Part shown: one piece after another, positions 8,376-18,549 of the stretch | How positions within the stretch are numbered: position 1 is the first letter of the stretch | Layout of the letters: every line of letters begins with the position of its first letter | From: Pseudomonas congelans | GTDB lineage: Bacteria; Pseudomonadota; Gammaproteobacteria; Pseudomonadales; Pseudomonadaceae | Assembly (NCBI RefSeq): GCF_900103225.1 | Contig: NZ_FNJH01000001.1 | Location: 1,572,185-1,636,184 of the forward strand | DNA length: 64,000 nucleotides | Reading direction: 5' to 3' | Notes under the pieces: model-generated | Told to the model about the DNA's origin: nothing | The model's database searches: none | What the model saw: the letters and a program-made list of their open reading frames with translations, nothing else | Position numbers and translations under genes: made by a program

Positions 8376-9677
8376 TTAAACAGCCAGTTGCGGGCGGGTC
8401 GAGATGTGCCGGTAGAGCACCAGTGTGGCGCCCAGCGCACAGGCTGCAGCGAACGTCATCCAGTAAGCAGGCGCCGCCTTGTCGCCGGTCAGGTGGATCA
8501 ACCAGGTCGAGATCGCCGGAGTGAAACCACCGAAAACCGCCGTCGCCAGGCTGTAGGCCAGCGAGAAACCGGCAACGCGAACCTCTACCGGCATGATTTC
8601 CGTCAGCGCCGGGATCATCGCGCCGTTATACAAGCCGTAGAGGAACGAGAACCACAACAGCACTTCCAGCATATGGCCGAAGCTGGGCGCCAAGGCGAGG
8701 AACGACAGCGCCGGGTAAGCACTGATGATGGTCAGCAGCGTCATCGCGACCAACAGTGGTTTGCGCCCGAAGCGGTCGCTCAGCATGCCGCCGACCGGCA
8801 GCCAGATAAAGTTGGAGACACCGACCAGCAGTGTCACCAGAAGCGCATCGGCGGTACTCAGGTTGAGTACGGTTTTGCCGAACGTCGGTGCATAGATGGT
8901 GATCAGATAAAACGTGGTAGTGGTCATCGCCACCATAAGCATTCCGGCAATCACTACGCGCCAGTTTTGCAGCAGCGTTGCGAACACCTGTCGCATGGTC
9001 GGGCGGTGAGAGCGAGTAGCGAACTCTTCGGTTTCCTGGAGGCTGCGGCGCAACAGGAAAATGAACGGGATAATCAGGCAACCGATGGCGAACGGAATTC
9101 TCCAGCCCCAGTCGGCGACAGCAGCAGGGGCCATCCATTGGTTCAAGCCATAACCCAGTGCAGCGGCGACGACGATTGCCACCTGCTGACTACCTGACTG
9201 CCAACTGGTGTAAAAGCCCTTGCGGCCGGGTGTCGCCATCTCTGCCAGATACACTGACACCCCACCCAATTCCGCGCCGGCAGAGAAACCTTGCAGCAAG
9301 CGGCCGACCAATACCAATGCAGGTGCCCACAAGCCGATGCTCGCGTAACCGGGCACCAGGACAATCAGCAACGTGCCACTGGCCATGATCGACAGGGTCA
9401 CGATCAAGCCCTTGCGCCGCCCCACGTCATCAATGTAGGCACCCAGAATCACGGCACCCAACGGACGCATCAGGAAGCCCGCACCGAAGACCGCGAAGGT
9501 CATCATCAGCGAAGCAAACTCACTGCTGGCCGGGAAAAAGGCGGAGGCGATCTGGGTGGCGTAAAAGCCGAACAGGAAGAAGTCGAATTGCTCGAGGAAA
9601 TTACCGGAGGTCACGCGAAATACCGCGCCTGCCTTCGACCGGGAGGATTCTTTTCGTAATGAGGATGAGCCGTGCAT
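8376..9677 (-). CDS. MFS metabolite:H+ symporter, citrate/tricarballylate type
   Basis: A 433-residue permease of the metabolite:H+ symporter branch of the MFS, with about 12 hydrophobic helices. The N-terminus ([19 protein letters not shown]) and the motif GRRKGL in the cytoplasmic loop after helix 2 are characteristic of the CitA, TcuC and related di/tricarboxylate carriers. The ATG at 9677 has GGAG 7 bases upstream; a TTG one codon earlier is less likely. It is the first gene of a two-gene operon with the ModA-like protein. A LysR-type dyad lies about 100 bases upstream of the start. The likely substrate is citrate, cis-aconitate or tricarballylate; sequence alone does not decide. Confidence 0.85.
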   Translation of the reverse strand: MHGSSSLRKESSRSKAGAVFRVTSGNFLEQFDFFLFGFYATQIASAFFPASSEFASLMMTFAVFGAGFLMRPLGAVILGAYIDDVGRRKGLIVTLSIMASGTLLIVLVPGYASIGLWAPALVLVGRLLQGFSAGAELGGVSVYLAEMATPGRKGFYTSWQSGSQQVAIVVAAALGYGLNQWMAPAAVADWGWRIPFAIGCLIIPFIFLLRRSLQETEEFATRSHRPTMRQVFATLLQNWRVVIAGMLMVAMTTTTFYLITIYAPTFGKTVLNLSTADALLVTLLVGVSNFIWLPVGGMLSDRFGRKPLLVAMTLLTIISAYPALSFLALAPSFGHMLEVLLWFSFLYGLYNGAMIPALTEIMPVEVRVAGFSLAYSLATAVFGGFTPAISTWLIHLTGDKAAPAYWMTFAAACALGATLVLYRHISTRPQLAV

Positions 9678-9774
9678 CAATGTTCTCCAGCGATCTTATT
9701 AGAGTGTTGTAAGCGCTTGTTGCGGAGGAGTCTGCCGGACACACTTTGAAACGATAAGTGCTATGTTTTCATCG

Positions 9775-9797
9775 ATTGATGTCTAATGAACATCAAT
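9775..9797. promoter_or_regulatory. LysR-type operator before the MFS-ModA operon
   Basis: ATTGATGT (9775-9782) and ACATCAAT (9790-9797) form a perfect 8-bp inverted repeat with a 7-base spacer and a T-N11-A core at 9780-9792. It matches the dyad at 6649-6671 in length and outer arms. It lies 97 bases before the MFS start and 114 bases before tusD on the other strand. Confidence 0.6.
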
Positions 9798-9911
9798 AGA
9801 AGCCCATGCAGCCGTGTTCTGCCCCGTCGCTTGCCGGTCAACACGCGCCAAACTCACACGCCTGCCCTTGAATTCTTTATCATTGCGCACGTTTTGTTGG
9901 CAGAGCCGATC

Positions 9912-10304
9912 ATGAAATTCGCCATCTCCCTTTTTTCCGCCGCTCATGCGCCCTCCTCTCGGCGAGCCTTGCAGTTCGCCAGGGCGGTACTGGCAGGCGG
10001 GCATGAAATCGTCCGTTTGTTCTTCTATCAGGACGGCGTACACAGCGCGTCGGCCAACGTCGTGACGCCTCAGGATGAACAGGATATGGCGTTGCAATGG
10101 CGTGACTTCATCGTCGAGCACGATCTGGACGGCGTGGTGTGCATTGCCGCCGCGTTGCGGCGCGGTGTGCTCGACACGCAAGAGGCCGAGCGTTACCAGC
10201 GGCCGGCGGCAAACCTGCGCGAGCCGTGGGAATTGTCCGGGCTGGGCCAGTTGCACGATGCCGTGCAATCGGCTGATCGCCTGATCTGCTTCGGAGGGCC
10301 ATGA
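9912..10304 (+). CDS. tusD: Sulfurtransferase complex subunit TusD (DsrE family)
   Basis: A 130-residue DsrE-like protein. With TusB and TusC it forms the cytoplasmic TusBCD hexamer that passes persulfide sulfur from TusA to TusE for 2-thiolation of tRNA wobble uridine by MnmA (encoded here at 32101). The sulfur-carrying cysteine is Cys77 in DLDGVVCIAAA, the place of the catalytic Cys of E. coli TusD. I chose the ATG at 9912 (MKFAISLFSAAHAPSS), which matches the family start; the frame is open further upstream but that part is not conserved in character. It heads the compact operon tusD-tusC-tusB-tusE-ybiB, with a 1-base gap to tusC. Confidence 0.93.
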   Translation: MKFAISLFSAAHAPSSRRALQFARAVLAGGHEIVRLFFYQDGVHSASANVVTPQDEQDMALQWRDFIVEHDLDGVVCIAAALRRGVLDTQEAERYQRPAANLREPWELSGLGQLHDAVQSADRLICFGGP

Positions 10305-10305
10305 G

Positions 10306-10668
10306 ATGCCCAGATCACTATTGGTTGTCAGCCGTCAGTCGCCGTGGTCCGGTCCCGGCGCCCGGGAAGCGCTGGATATCGTGCTGGCGGGCGGGGCATT
10401 CGACCTGTCGATAGGCCTGCTGTTTCTGGACGACGGGGTGTTTCAGTTGTCGCCACAGCAGTCGCCCGACGCACTGCAACAGAAAGACCTGACCGCGAAT
10501 CTGAAAGCCTTGCCGATGTTCGGCGTCGAAGACCTTTACGTCTGCGGGCAGAGCCTGACCGAGCGTGGCATCTCCCCTGGCGCATTGAGCGAAGAGATGA
10601 CCCAGTTGACCACGCGCGCGGAATTGTCAGCACTTTTTGACCGGTACGACGAGGTGATTACCATCTGA
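10306..10668 (+). CDS. tusC: Sulfurtransferase complex subunit TusC (DsrF family)
   Basis: A 120-residue DsrE/DsrF-fold protein, the second subunit of the TusBCD sulfur relay. The N-terminus MPRSLLVVSRQSPWSGPGAREALDIVLAGGAF is the usual DsrF pattern (family: short strand, then PYGS-like loop, then helix). A cysteine (LYVCGQS) is present, but TusC is not the sulfur carrier in E. coli. Its ATG lies 1 base after the tusD stop codon and its own stop overlaps the tusB start by 1 base (TGATG), so the three subunits are made in step. Confidence 0.92.
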   Translation: MPRSLLVVSRQSPWSGPGAREALDIVLAGGAFDLSIGLLFLDDGVFQLSPQQSPDALQQKDLTANLKALPMFGVEDLYVCGQSLTERGISPGALSEEMTQLTTRAELSALFDRYDEVITI

Positions 10669-10967
10669 TGGCTACTTTGCACGTTCTCTCTCACTCGCCG
10701 TTTGCCGACACCCGGCTGGACAGTTGCCTGCGCTTGCTTGGCAGTGCTGATGGCTTGCTGCTCTGCGGCGATGCCGCCTATGCGTTGATGCCGTCCAGTG
10801 CGCAGTTGGAAGCCCTTCAGCCTCTGATCGACTCGTCGCACCTGTTCGCCCTCGACGAAGACATCAGGGCACGCAATCTGACCCTCCCTGCCGGAGTCAA
10901 CCGCATCGACTACCCGGCCTTCGTGGAACTGTCGCTGCGCTTCGACAAGGTCAATACCTGGCTATGA
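10668..10967 (+). CDS. tusB: Sulfurtransferase complex subunit TusB (DsrH family)
   Basis: A 99-residue DsrH-family protein beginning MATLHVLSHSPFADTRLDSCLRLL, the common TusB/DsrH opening, with LLCGDAAYAL in the middle. It completes the TusBCD complex. The start overlaps the tusC stop by 1 base, and its end overlaps tusE by 4 bases (ATGA). Function is taken from the E. coli pathway for mnm5s2U synthesis. Confidence 0.92.
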   Translation: MATLHVLSHSPFADTRLDSCLRLLGSADGLLLCGDAAYALMPSSAQLEALQPLIDSSHLFALDEDIRARNLTLPAGVNRIDYPAFVELSLRFDKVNTWL

Positions 10968-11299
10968 AACAGTTGAACATTGACGGGCGCAGCATCGAAC
11001 TGGACAAGGATGGTTTTCTGCAAAACCTCAGCGACTGGTCGCTGGACGTCGCTCACGCCCTGTCCGCCGAGGAAGGCATCGAGCTGAGCGCCGAGCACCT
11101 TGAAATCCTCGAACTGCTGCGAGGTTTTTACGCCGAGTTCCAGCTTTCGCCCGCCACACGGCCGCTGATCAAATACACCGCATTGAAGCTGGGTGCAGAA
11201 AAAGGCAACAGCATGCACCTCAACCGCCTGTTCAATGGCACTCCCGCCAAACTCGCCGCCAAGCTGGCGGGCCTGCCCAAACCGACCAATTGCATATGA
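10964..11299 (+). CDS. tusE: Sulfur carrier TusE (DsrC family)
   Basis: A 111-residue DsrC-family protein. It accepts sulfur from TusBCD and hands it to MnmA. The penultimate cysteine, the sulfur-bearing residue, is present in the C-terminal KPTNCI. The body has the family features LSDWSLDVAHALSAEEGIELSAEHLEIL and LIKYTALKLGAEKGNSMHL. It lacks the second C-terminal cysteine found in DsrC of sulfite-reducing organisms, so it is the tRNA-thiolation type. It overlaps tusB by 4 bases and ybiB by 4 bases. Confidence 0.95.
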   Translation: MKQLNIDGRSIELDKDGFLQNLSDWSLDVAHALSAEEGIELSAEHLEILELLRGFYAEFQLSPATRPLIKYTALKLGAEKGNSMHLNRLFNGTPAKLAAKLAGLPKPTNCI

Positions 11300-12297
11300 A
11301 TGATTACCCTGCGCTTGTCACTGAAACACCTGAAGAGCATCCCTTTGCGACCTTCGTTCGCATACTGGGCAAAGGGAAACGTGGCGCGCGCAACCTGACT
11401 CGCGAGGAAGCACGGGAAGCCATGGGCATGTTGCTCGATGAAAAAGTCGAGGACACCCAACTCGGGGCGTTTCTGATGCTGCTGCGCCACAAGGAAGAAA
11501 GTCCCGAGGAGCTCGCAGGGTTTACCGAAGCGGTGCGTGAACGTCTCAACGCGCCTGCCATGCAGGTCGATATCGACTGGCCGACCTACGCCGGGAAAAA
11601 GCGTCACCTGCCGTGGTATTTGCTGGCAGCCAAATGCCTGGCACAAAACGGCGTCAGGATCCTCCTGCACGGCGGCGGCGCGCATACCGCAGGGCGTCTG
11701 TACACCGAACAACTGCTGGACCTGCTGAAGATACCTCTATGCCGCAACTGGTCAGCGGTCAAAACCTCGCTCGAGCAAGACCGTCTGGCGTTCATTCCGC
11801 TCGCCGACTGGGCACCGCAGTTGCAGCGCATGATCGATCTGCGCAACACGCTGGGGCTACGCTCGCCCATTCATTCGCTGGCACGCATCCTCAATCCGCT
11901 GCAGGCGCGTTGCGGCCTGCAAAGCATTTTTCACCCGGGCTACCAGAGTGTGCATCGCGATGCCAGCAGCCTGCTCGGCGACAACGCCATCGTGGTCAAA
12001 GGTGATGGCGGCGAAATCGAGATCAACCCCGACACCATCAGCCACCTGTACGGCACCACCGGCGGCCAGCCGTGGGATGAAGAATGGCCAGCGCTGTCAC
12101 CACGCCGCCATGTAAAACCGGCGACGCTTGACCCGCAACAACTGCTGGCCTTGTGGCGAGGAGAGATCGAAGACAGTTACCCGCAACTGGCATTGATATC
12201 GACCATGGCGCTCGCCCTGCGCGGCCTGGGCGTCGATCGTGACGAGGCCTTCGCCCGGGCGCAGGTATTCTGGGATCGCCGCGACATCAATCTGTGA
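11296..12297 (+). CDS. ybiB: YbiB/TrpD2 family protein (glycosyl transferase family 3 fold)
   Basis: A 333-residue protein with the anthranilate phosphoribosyltransferase-like fold: the N-terminal helical domain carries LTREEAREAMGMLLDEKVEDTQLGAFLML, and the glycine-rich loop is LLHGGGAHT. From memory, the E. coli YbiB/TrpD2 family binds nucleic acid and shows no phosphoribosyltransferase activity; its biological role is unsettled. The ATG at 11296 overlaps the tusE stop codon (ATGA), so translation is coupled to the sulfur-relay genes. A TTG two codons upstream is unlikely. A GC-rich hairpin follows the stop. Confidence 0.88.
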   Translation: MNDYPALVTETPEEHPFATFVRILGKGKRGARNLTREEAREAMGMLLDEKVEDTQLGAFLMLLRHKEESPEELAGFTEAVRERLNAPAMQVDIDWPTYAGKKRHLPWYLLAAKCLAQNGVRILLHGGGAHTAGRLYTEQLLDLLKIPLCRNWSAVKTSLEQDRLAFIPLADWAPQLQRMIDLRNTLGLRSPIHSLARILNPLQARCGLQSIFHPGYQSVHRDASSLLGDNAIVVKGDGGEIEINPDTISHLYGTTGGQPWDEEWPALSPRRHVKPATLDPQQLLALWRGEIEDSYPQLALISTMALALRGLGVDRDEAFARAQVFWDRRDINL

Positions 12298-12301
12298 CGC
12301 G

Positions 12302-12327
12302 ACGGCCTTTCGACAATGAAAGGCCGT
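12302..12327 (+). terminator. Hairpin after ybiB
   Basis: ACGGCCTTTC (12302-12311) pairs perfectly with GAAAGGCCGT (12318-12327). No T tract follows, so it is a weak terminator or a message-stabilising hairpin at the end of the tus-ybiB operon. Confidence 0.4.
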
Positions 12328-12393
12328 AATCCAGTCGAACCGATATGCCTGCGCTGACCTCCAAGCCCTATAACCTGGAAATGGGAGTCAGAC

Positions 12394-13392
12394 ATGGGCC
12401 TTCTGGTCGAGGGACACTGGCAAGACCAGTGGTACGAAAGCAGCAAAGATGGCGCATTTCAGCGCGAAAATGCTCAGCGACGCAGTTGGGTCACGCCCGA
12501 TGGACAACCGGGACCGTCCGGTGAAGGCGGGTTTGCCGCGCAGGCAGGCCGCTATCACCTGTACGTGTCTCTGGCTTGCCCGTGGGCACACCGCACCCTG
12601 ATTTTGCGCAAGCTCAAGGGCCTGGAAAACCTGATCGATGTCTCGGTGGTCAGTTGGCTGATGCTGGAGAACGGCTGGACCTTCGATCAGCAGAAAGGCT
12701 CCAGCGGCGATGCTCTGGATGACCTGCAGTTTCTTCACCAGCGCTATACCGCCGACGACCCTCGATACACCGGCCGCGTCACCGTTCCGGTGCTGTGGGA
12801 CAAACAGCAGCAATGCATCGTCAGTAATGAATCTGCGGAGATCATCCGCATGTTCAATTCCGCATTCGACGAGTTGACCGGTAATACGCTGGATTTTTAC
12901 CCGCAAGCGTTACGCGCGAGCATTGACGAGCTTAACGAGCAGATCTATCCGAACGTCAACAACGGCGTGTATCGGGCTGGTTTCGCAACCTCGCAGGGCG
13001 CGTACGAGGAGGCGTTCGATGATGTGTTCGCTGAACTGGATGTGCTGGAAAACCTGCTCGGCGAAAAGCGCTACCTGACAGGTACGCACCTCACCGAAGC
13101 CGATATACGCCTGTTCACCAGCATCGTGCGCTTCGATGCGGTGTATTACAGTCACTTCAAATGCAACCTGCGCCGCATCGCGGACTACCCCAATCTCAGC
13201 AACTGGCTACGCGAGCTGTACCAGTGGCCGGGTATCGCAGAGACGGTGAGTTTCGAGCACATCAAAGGGCATTATTACGGCAGCCATCGCACCATCAACC
13301 CGACCGGAATCATACCGAAGGGGCCAGCGCTTGATCTGCACGCAGATCACGACCGTGAGCGACTGTCCGGTGAAGGTGTCTGGAACAACTGA
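12394..13392 (+). CDS. Glutathionyl-hydroquinone reductase (Xi-class GST, YqjG family)
   Basis: A 332-residue Xi-class glutathione transferase. The catalytic CPWAHR motif is at about 62-67, and the long C-terminal helical domain carries the family patterns (LTEADIRLFTSIVRFDAVYYSHFKCNLRRI). The family reduces glutathionyl-hydroquinones, and glutathionyl adducts of quinones from plant or aromatic breakdown, using glutathione. The N-terminus MGLLVEGHWQDQWYESSKDGAF is typical. It stands alone between ybiB and the convergent cysG. From memory, it is not at this place in P. aeruginosa, so it is probably a lineage-specific insertion. Confidence 0.92.
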   Translation: MGLLVEGHWQDQWYESSKDGAFQRENAQRRSWVTPDGQPGPSGEGGFAAQAGRYHLYVSLACPWAHRTLILRKLKGLENLIDVSVVSWLMLENGWTFDQQKGSSGDALDDLQFLHQRYTADDPRYTGRVTVPVLWDKQQQCIVSNESAEIIRMFNSAFDELTGNTLDFYPQALRASIDELNEQIYPNVNNGVYRAGFATSQGAYEEAFDDVFAELDVLENLLGEKRYLTGTHLTEADIRLFTSIVRFDAVYYSHFKCNLRRIADYPNLSNWLRELYQWPGIAETVSFEHIKGHYYGSHRTINPTGIIPKGPALDLHADHDRERLSGEGVWNN

Positions 13393-13406
13393 GGTATGGG
13401 AAGGAG

Positions 13407-13436
13407 TGGTGGATAGCCTGGACGGGCTACCCACCA
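13407..13436. terminator. Hairpin between convergent GST and cysG genes
   Basis: GGTGGATAGCC and GGCTACCCACC form an 11-bp stem with one mismatch around a short loop. There is no long T run on either side. It probably ends both converging transcripts. Confidence 0.45.
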
Positions 13437-13442
13437 TTGGCA

Positions 13443-14837
13443 TCAGAGAGTCGCCTGAGCGCCCTCGAACCAGGCCAGCTTTTCACGCAACTTGACCACC
13501 TCACCGATGATCACCAGCGTCGGCGCATGAACATCATGCTCGGCGACCAGTTGCGGCAGGTTTGCCAGGGTACCCGTGAACACACGCTGATTGACGGTGG
13601 TGCCCTGCTCGACCAGTGCAGCAGGCGTGTCAGCAGAGCGACCGTGCCGGATCAACTGCTCACAGATGACCGGCAAACCGATCAGCCCCATGTAAAACAC
13701 CAGTGTTTGCGCAGGCGCTACCAGGTCCGACCAGGGCAGATCCGTCGTGCCGTTTTTCAAGTGCCCGGTGATGAAACGCACCGATTGCGCATGATCACGG
13801 TGCGTCAACGGTATACCCGCATAGGCCGCGCAACCGCTGGCAGCAGTGATGCCAGGCACCACCTGAAACGGAATGCCATGCGCCGCCAACTCTTCGATTT
13901 CCTCGCCGCCACGGCCGAAGATGAACGGATCACCGCCCTTCAGACGCACCACCCGCTTGCCCTGTTTTGCCAACGCAACCAGTTGCTGGTTGATCTGCTC
14001 CTGCGGAACAGCATGCTCCGCACGGCGCTTGCCAACGTACACACGCTCGGCATCACGACGGCACAGGTCAAGGATCGTTGGGGCGACGAGGCGGTCATAC
14101 AGCACCACATCGGCCTGTTGCATCAGGCGCAAGGCCCGAAACGTCAGCAAATCCGGATCACCGGGACCCGCACCGACCAGATAGACCTCACCGGTCTCCG
14201 GAGGCGGCTCGCCGGCAATCTTGGCGATGAGCATACGTTCAGCCTCGGCACCCTGCCCGGCCAGCTGGCGGTCGGCAATGGCGCCCTGAAAAACATCCTC
14301 CCAGAACGCCCGGCGCTGCTGCACGTTCGGAAACAGGCCTTTGACCTGATTGCGAAAGCGCGCAGCCAGTCCGGCGAGCTGCCCGTAGGTGGAGGGAATC
14401 CAGGTTTCCAGCTTGGCGCGAATCAGACGCGCGAGCACCGGCGCATCGCCGCCACTGGACACTGCGATCACCAGAGGCGAGCGGTCGACGATGGCCGGAA
14501 AGATCACCGTACACAACGCCGGGGCGTCGACCACGTTGACCGGAACGCAACGCAAGCGGGCATCGCGGGAAACCTGAGCGTTGAGCGGCTCGTCATCCGT
14601 CGCAGCAATAATCAGCACGCAACCATCTAGGTCGCATTCACTGTAGCCGCGCAGGATCATCTCACCGCCGCTCTGGACAACCAGCTCGCTCAGTTGCGCC
14701 TCGATTTCCGGCGCAACCACGCGCAGCACTGCCCCGGCGTCGGCAATCAGGCGTGACTTGCGCAGGGCAATTTCACCGCCGCCAACCACCAGCACCCGGC
14801 TGCCACGCAGGTTATGGAACAGCGGCAGAAATTCCAT
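13443..14837 (-). CDS. cysG: Siroheme synthase (uroporphyrinogen III methyltransferase / precorrin-2 dehydrogenase / ferrochelatase)
   Basis: A 464-residue trifunctional enzyme of full CysG length. The N-terminal domain (about 1-150) has the NAD-binding GGGEIALRK and makes sirohydrochlorin and siroheme. The C-terminal domain (about 215-455) is the SAM-dependent methyltransferase, with [27 protein letters not shown] and [15 protein letters not shown]. The product is the cofactor of sulfite and nitrite reductases. [10 protein letters not shown] near residue 130 contains the serine that is phosphorylated in Salmonella CysG. It starts on the base after the serS stop codon, the last gene of the ftsK-lolA-rarA-crcB-serS-cysG run. 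Confidence 0.96.
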   Translation of the reverse strand: MEFLPLFHNLRGSRVLVVGGGEIALRKSRLIADAGAVLRVVAPEIEAQLSELVVQSGGEMILRGYSECDLDGCVLIIAATDDEPLNAQVSRDARLRCVPVNVVDAPALCTVIFPAIVDRSPLVIAVSSGGDAPVLARLIRAKLETWIPSTYGQLAGLAARFRNQVKGLFPNVQQRRAFWEDVFQGAIADRQLAGQGAEAERMLIAKIAGEPPPETGEVYLVGAGPGDPDLLTFRALRLMQQADVVLYDRLVAPTILDLCRRDAERVYVGKRRAEHAVPQEQINQQLVALAKQGKRVVRLKGGDPFIFGRGGEEIEELAAHGIPFQVVPGITAASGCAAYAGIPLTHRDHAQSVRFITGHLKNGTTDLPWSDLVAPAQTLVFYMGLIGLPVICEQLIRHGRSADTPAALVEQGTTVNQRVFTGTLANLPQLVAEHDVHAPTLVIIGEVVKLREKLAWFEGAQATL

Positions 14838-16508
<1,671 letters not shown>

Positions 16509-16512
<4 letters not shown>

Positions 16513-17831
16513 TTTCTCCGCTTGCGAGGGCTGGCATCGTCCAATGCGTTCAGATGCCTGAGCTTTTCACCGATCTTGAGCTCCAGACCGCGAGGCACAG
16601 GCTGGTAATACTGCCGTGGCTCCAGGTCGTCCGGAAAGTAGTCTTCGCCAGCCGCATAAGCATCGGGCTCATCATGGGCATAGCGATATTCTTCACCATA
16701 ACCGAGCTGCTTCATCAGCTTGGTAGGCGCATTGCGCAAGTGCAGCGGAACCTCCAGCGAACCATGCTCGCCCGCTTCACGCATAGCCGCCTTGAACGCC
16801 ATGTAGACCGCGTTGCTTTTCGGCGCGCAGGCGAGATAGACGATGGCTTGTGCAACCGCCAATTCGCCCTCGGGACTGCCAAGGCGTTCCTGTACATCCC
16901 AGGCGGACATGCACAACGGCAGCGCACGAGGATCGGCATTGCCGATATCCTCACTGGCCATGCGCACTACGCGGCGCGCCAGATACAGTGGGTCACAGCC
17001 ACCGTCGATCATCCGCGCAAACCAGTACAGGGCGGCGTCGGGATTGGAACCGCGAATCGACTTGTGCAACGCCGATATCTGGTCGTAGAACGCCTCGCCG
17101 CCCTTGTCGAAGCGGCGTCGGCTGTCACCCAACAGGCTCTGCAGCAACCCGATATCGATTTCGCTGCCGTCTTCGGCCAGATCGGAGGCGTTCTCCAGCA
17201 GATTAAGCATGCGCCGGCCGTCGCCATCGGCAGCGGCCATCAGCATCGCGAAGCCCTCATCGCTGAGGGTCAGTTGCCGCGTGCCCAATCCGCGCTCTTC
17301 GGTCAGGGCACGATTGACCAGCTTGCGCAGCGCTGCCTCGTCGAGGCTTTTGAGCACGTAGACACGCGCCCGGGACAACAAGGCGTTATTGAGTTCGAAC
17401 GACGGGTTTTCGGTAGTCGCGCCGATAAAGATCAGCGTGCCGTCCTCGACGTAAGGCAGGAAGGCATCCTGTTGCGACTTGTTGAAGCGGTGCACTTCGT
17501 CGACGAACAGGATGGTGCGCTTGCCGTACTGTCCGGCCTGCTGCCTGGCGACTTCGACGGCCTGACGGATTTCCTTGACCCCGGCGAGCACCGCCGAAAC
17601 CGTCTCGAAGTGCGCGTCCGACACTTTGGCCAGCAGCTTCGCCAGGGTGGTCTTGCCCACCCCAGGCGGGCCCCAGAAAATCATCGAGTGCAGTGCGCCT
17701 TGCTCCAGCGCCTCACGCAGCGGCTTGCCATGGGCAAGCACGTGTTCCTGACCGACATACTCATCCAGGTTGGTAGCACGCAAACGTGCAGCCAGAGGCT
17801 GAGCTATCGGTTCGCGGCTGAACAGGTCCAT
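16509..17831 (-). CDS. rarA: Replication-associated recombination ATPase RarA (MgsA)
   Basis: A 440-residue AAA+ protein related to clamp loaders. Walker A is [12 protein letters not shown] near residue 55, Walker B is FVDEVHRF, and the MgsA/Werner-helicase-interacting C-terminal half is present ([22 protein letters not shown]). RarA acts at stalled replication forks with SSB. The start [18 protein letters not shown] is standard. It lies 18 bases downstream of lolA, as commonly seen in Gammaproteobacteria (lolA-rarA-serS order). Confidence 0.96.
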
Positions 17832-17849
17832 GATCAGAAATTGGCCCTT

Positions 17850-18473
17850 TTACTCTTGAATGACATCAGCGCCCTTGGGAATCTGGAACTGAAACTTACT
17901 GGCTGCGATCGACTCGTTGGCCTTGACCCCGGTGAACAGGATGTTGGTGCGCTGACCCACACTGTCGATCAACTGCATGTCGTTGATGATGCCGTTGCGA
18001 AACGACAGGCGCAGGCTGTCGAACAGCGTGTCCTTGGTCTTGGGCTTGAGCACGAAATCGATCACGCCACCCGCTTCTTTCGCGGTGATGTCGAAGCTTT
18101 CGCTGATCTTCGATACGTCGCCGGAGAGCAGCAAGGCTGGGGTCTGGGTCAGGCGCTGATCGAGCTTCTTGATCGTGACCTGCTCCAGATCAGGGTCCCA
18201 CAGCGAAACTTTCTTGCCGTCCGAGACCATCAACTGCTCCTGCGGCGCATCGGTGTGCCAGTTGAACAGGCCTGGGCGCTGCAGGGCCATTTCGCCGGTG
18301 GTTTCCTGCAACTGGGTGCCGCCACCGTCCAGCGTCAACTGCGAGAAGCGGGCGGTCAGGGTCTGGGATTTTTCCAGCAACTGAGTCAGGCGCGCCACAT
18401 CCTTGCTGTCGGCATGGGCGGGGATCATGGAGAAGGTCAGTGCGGTGGCCAACAGCATGCGGATAAGGCGCAT
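17850..18473 (-). CDS. lolA: Periplasmic lipoprotein carrier LolA
   Basis: A 207-residue periplasmic chaperone that takes lipoproteins from the LolCDE complex to LolB. The signal peptide [21 protein letters not shown] is cleaved near HA-DS. The mature part shows the LolA beta-sheet patterns ([41 protein letters not shown]). I chose the ATG at 18473 because AGAGGA precedes it by 6 bases and it exposes the signal peptide; an upstream start at 18584 would overlap ftsK and bury the signal. It follows ftsK by 76 bases. Confidence 0.95.
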   Translation of the reverse strand: MRLIRMLLATALTFSMIPAHADSKDVARLTQLLEKSQTLTARFSQLTLDGGGTQLQETTGEMALQRPGLFNWHTDAPQEQLMVSDGKKVSLWDPDLEQVTIKKLDQRLTQTPALLLSGDVSKISESFDITAKEAGGVIDFVLKPKTKDTLFDSLRLSFRNGIINDMQLIDSVGQRTNILFTGVKANESIAASKFQFQIPKGADVIQE

Positions 18474-18549
18474 TGGATTCCTCTTTGAAGTCGATGATGA
18501 TGCGACAGCGTGGCGTGCACGCCGTCGCCGCAATACGGGGTGATTAGAA

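Noticed and set aside
16554..18488. A 644-codon plus-strand frame opposite rarA and lolA
   Set aside because: It lies antisense to complete rarA and lolA, with a composition typical of mirror frames (many His, Gln, Arg) and no recognisable domain.
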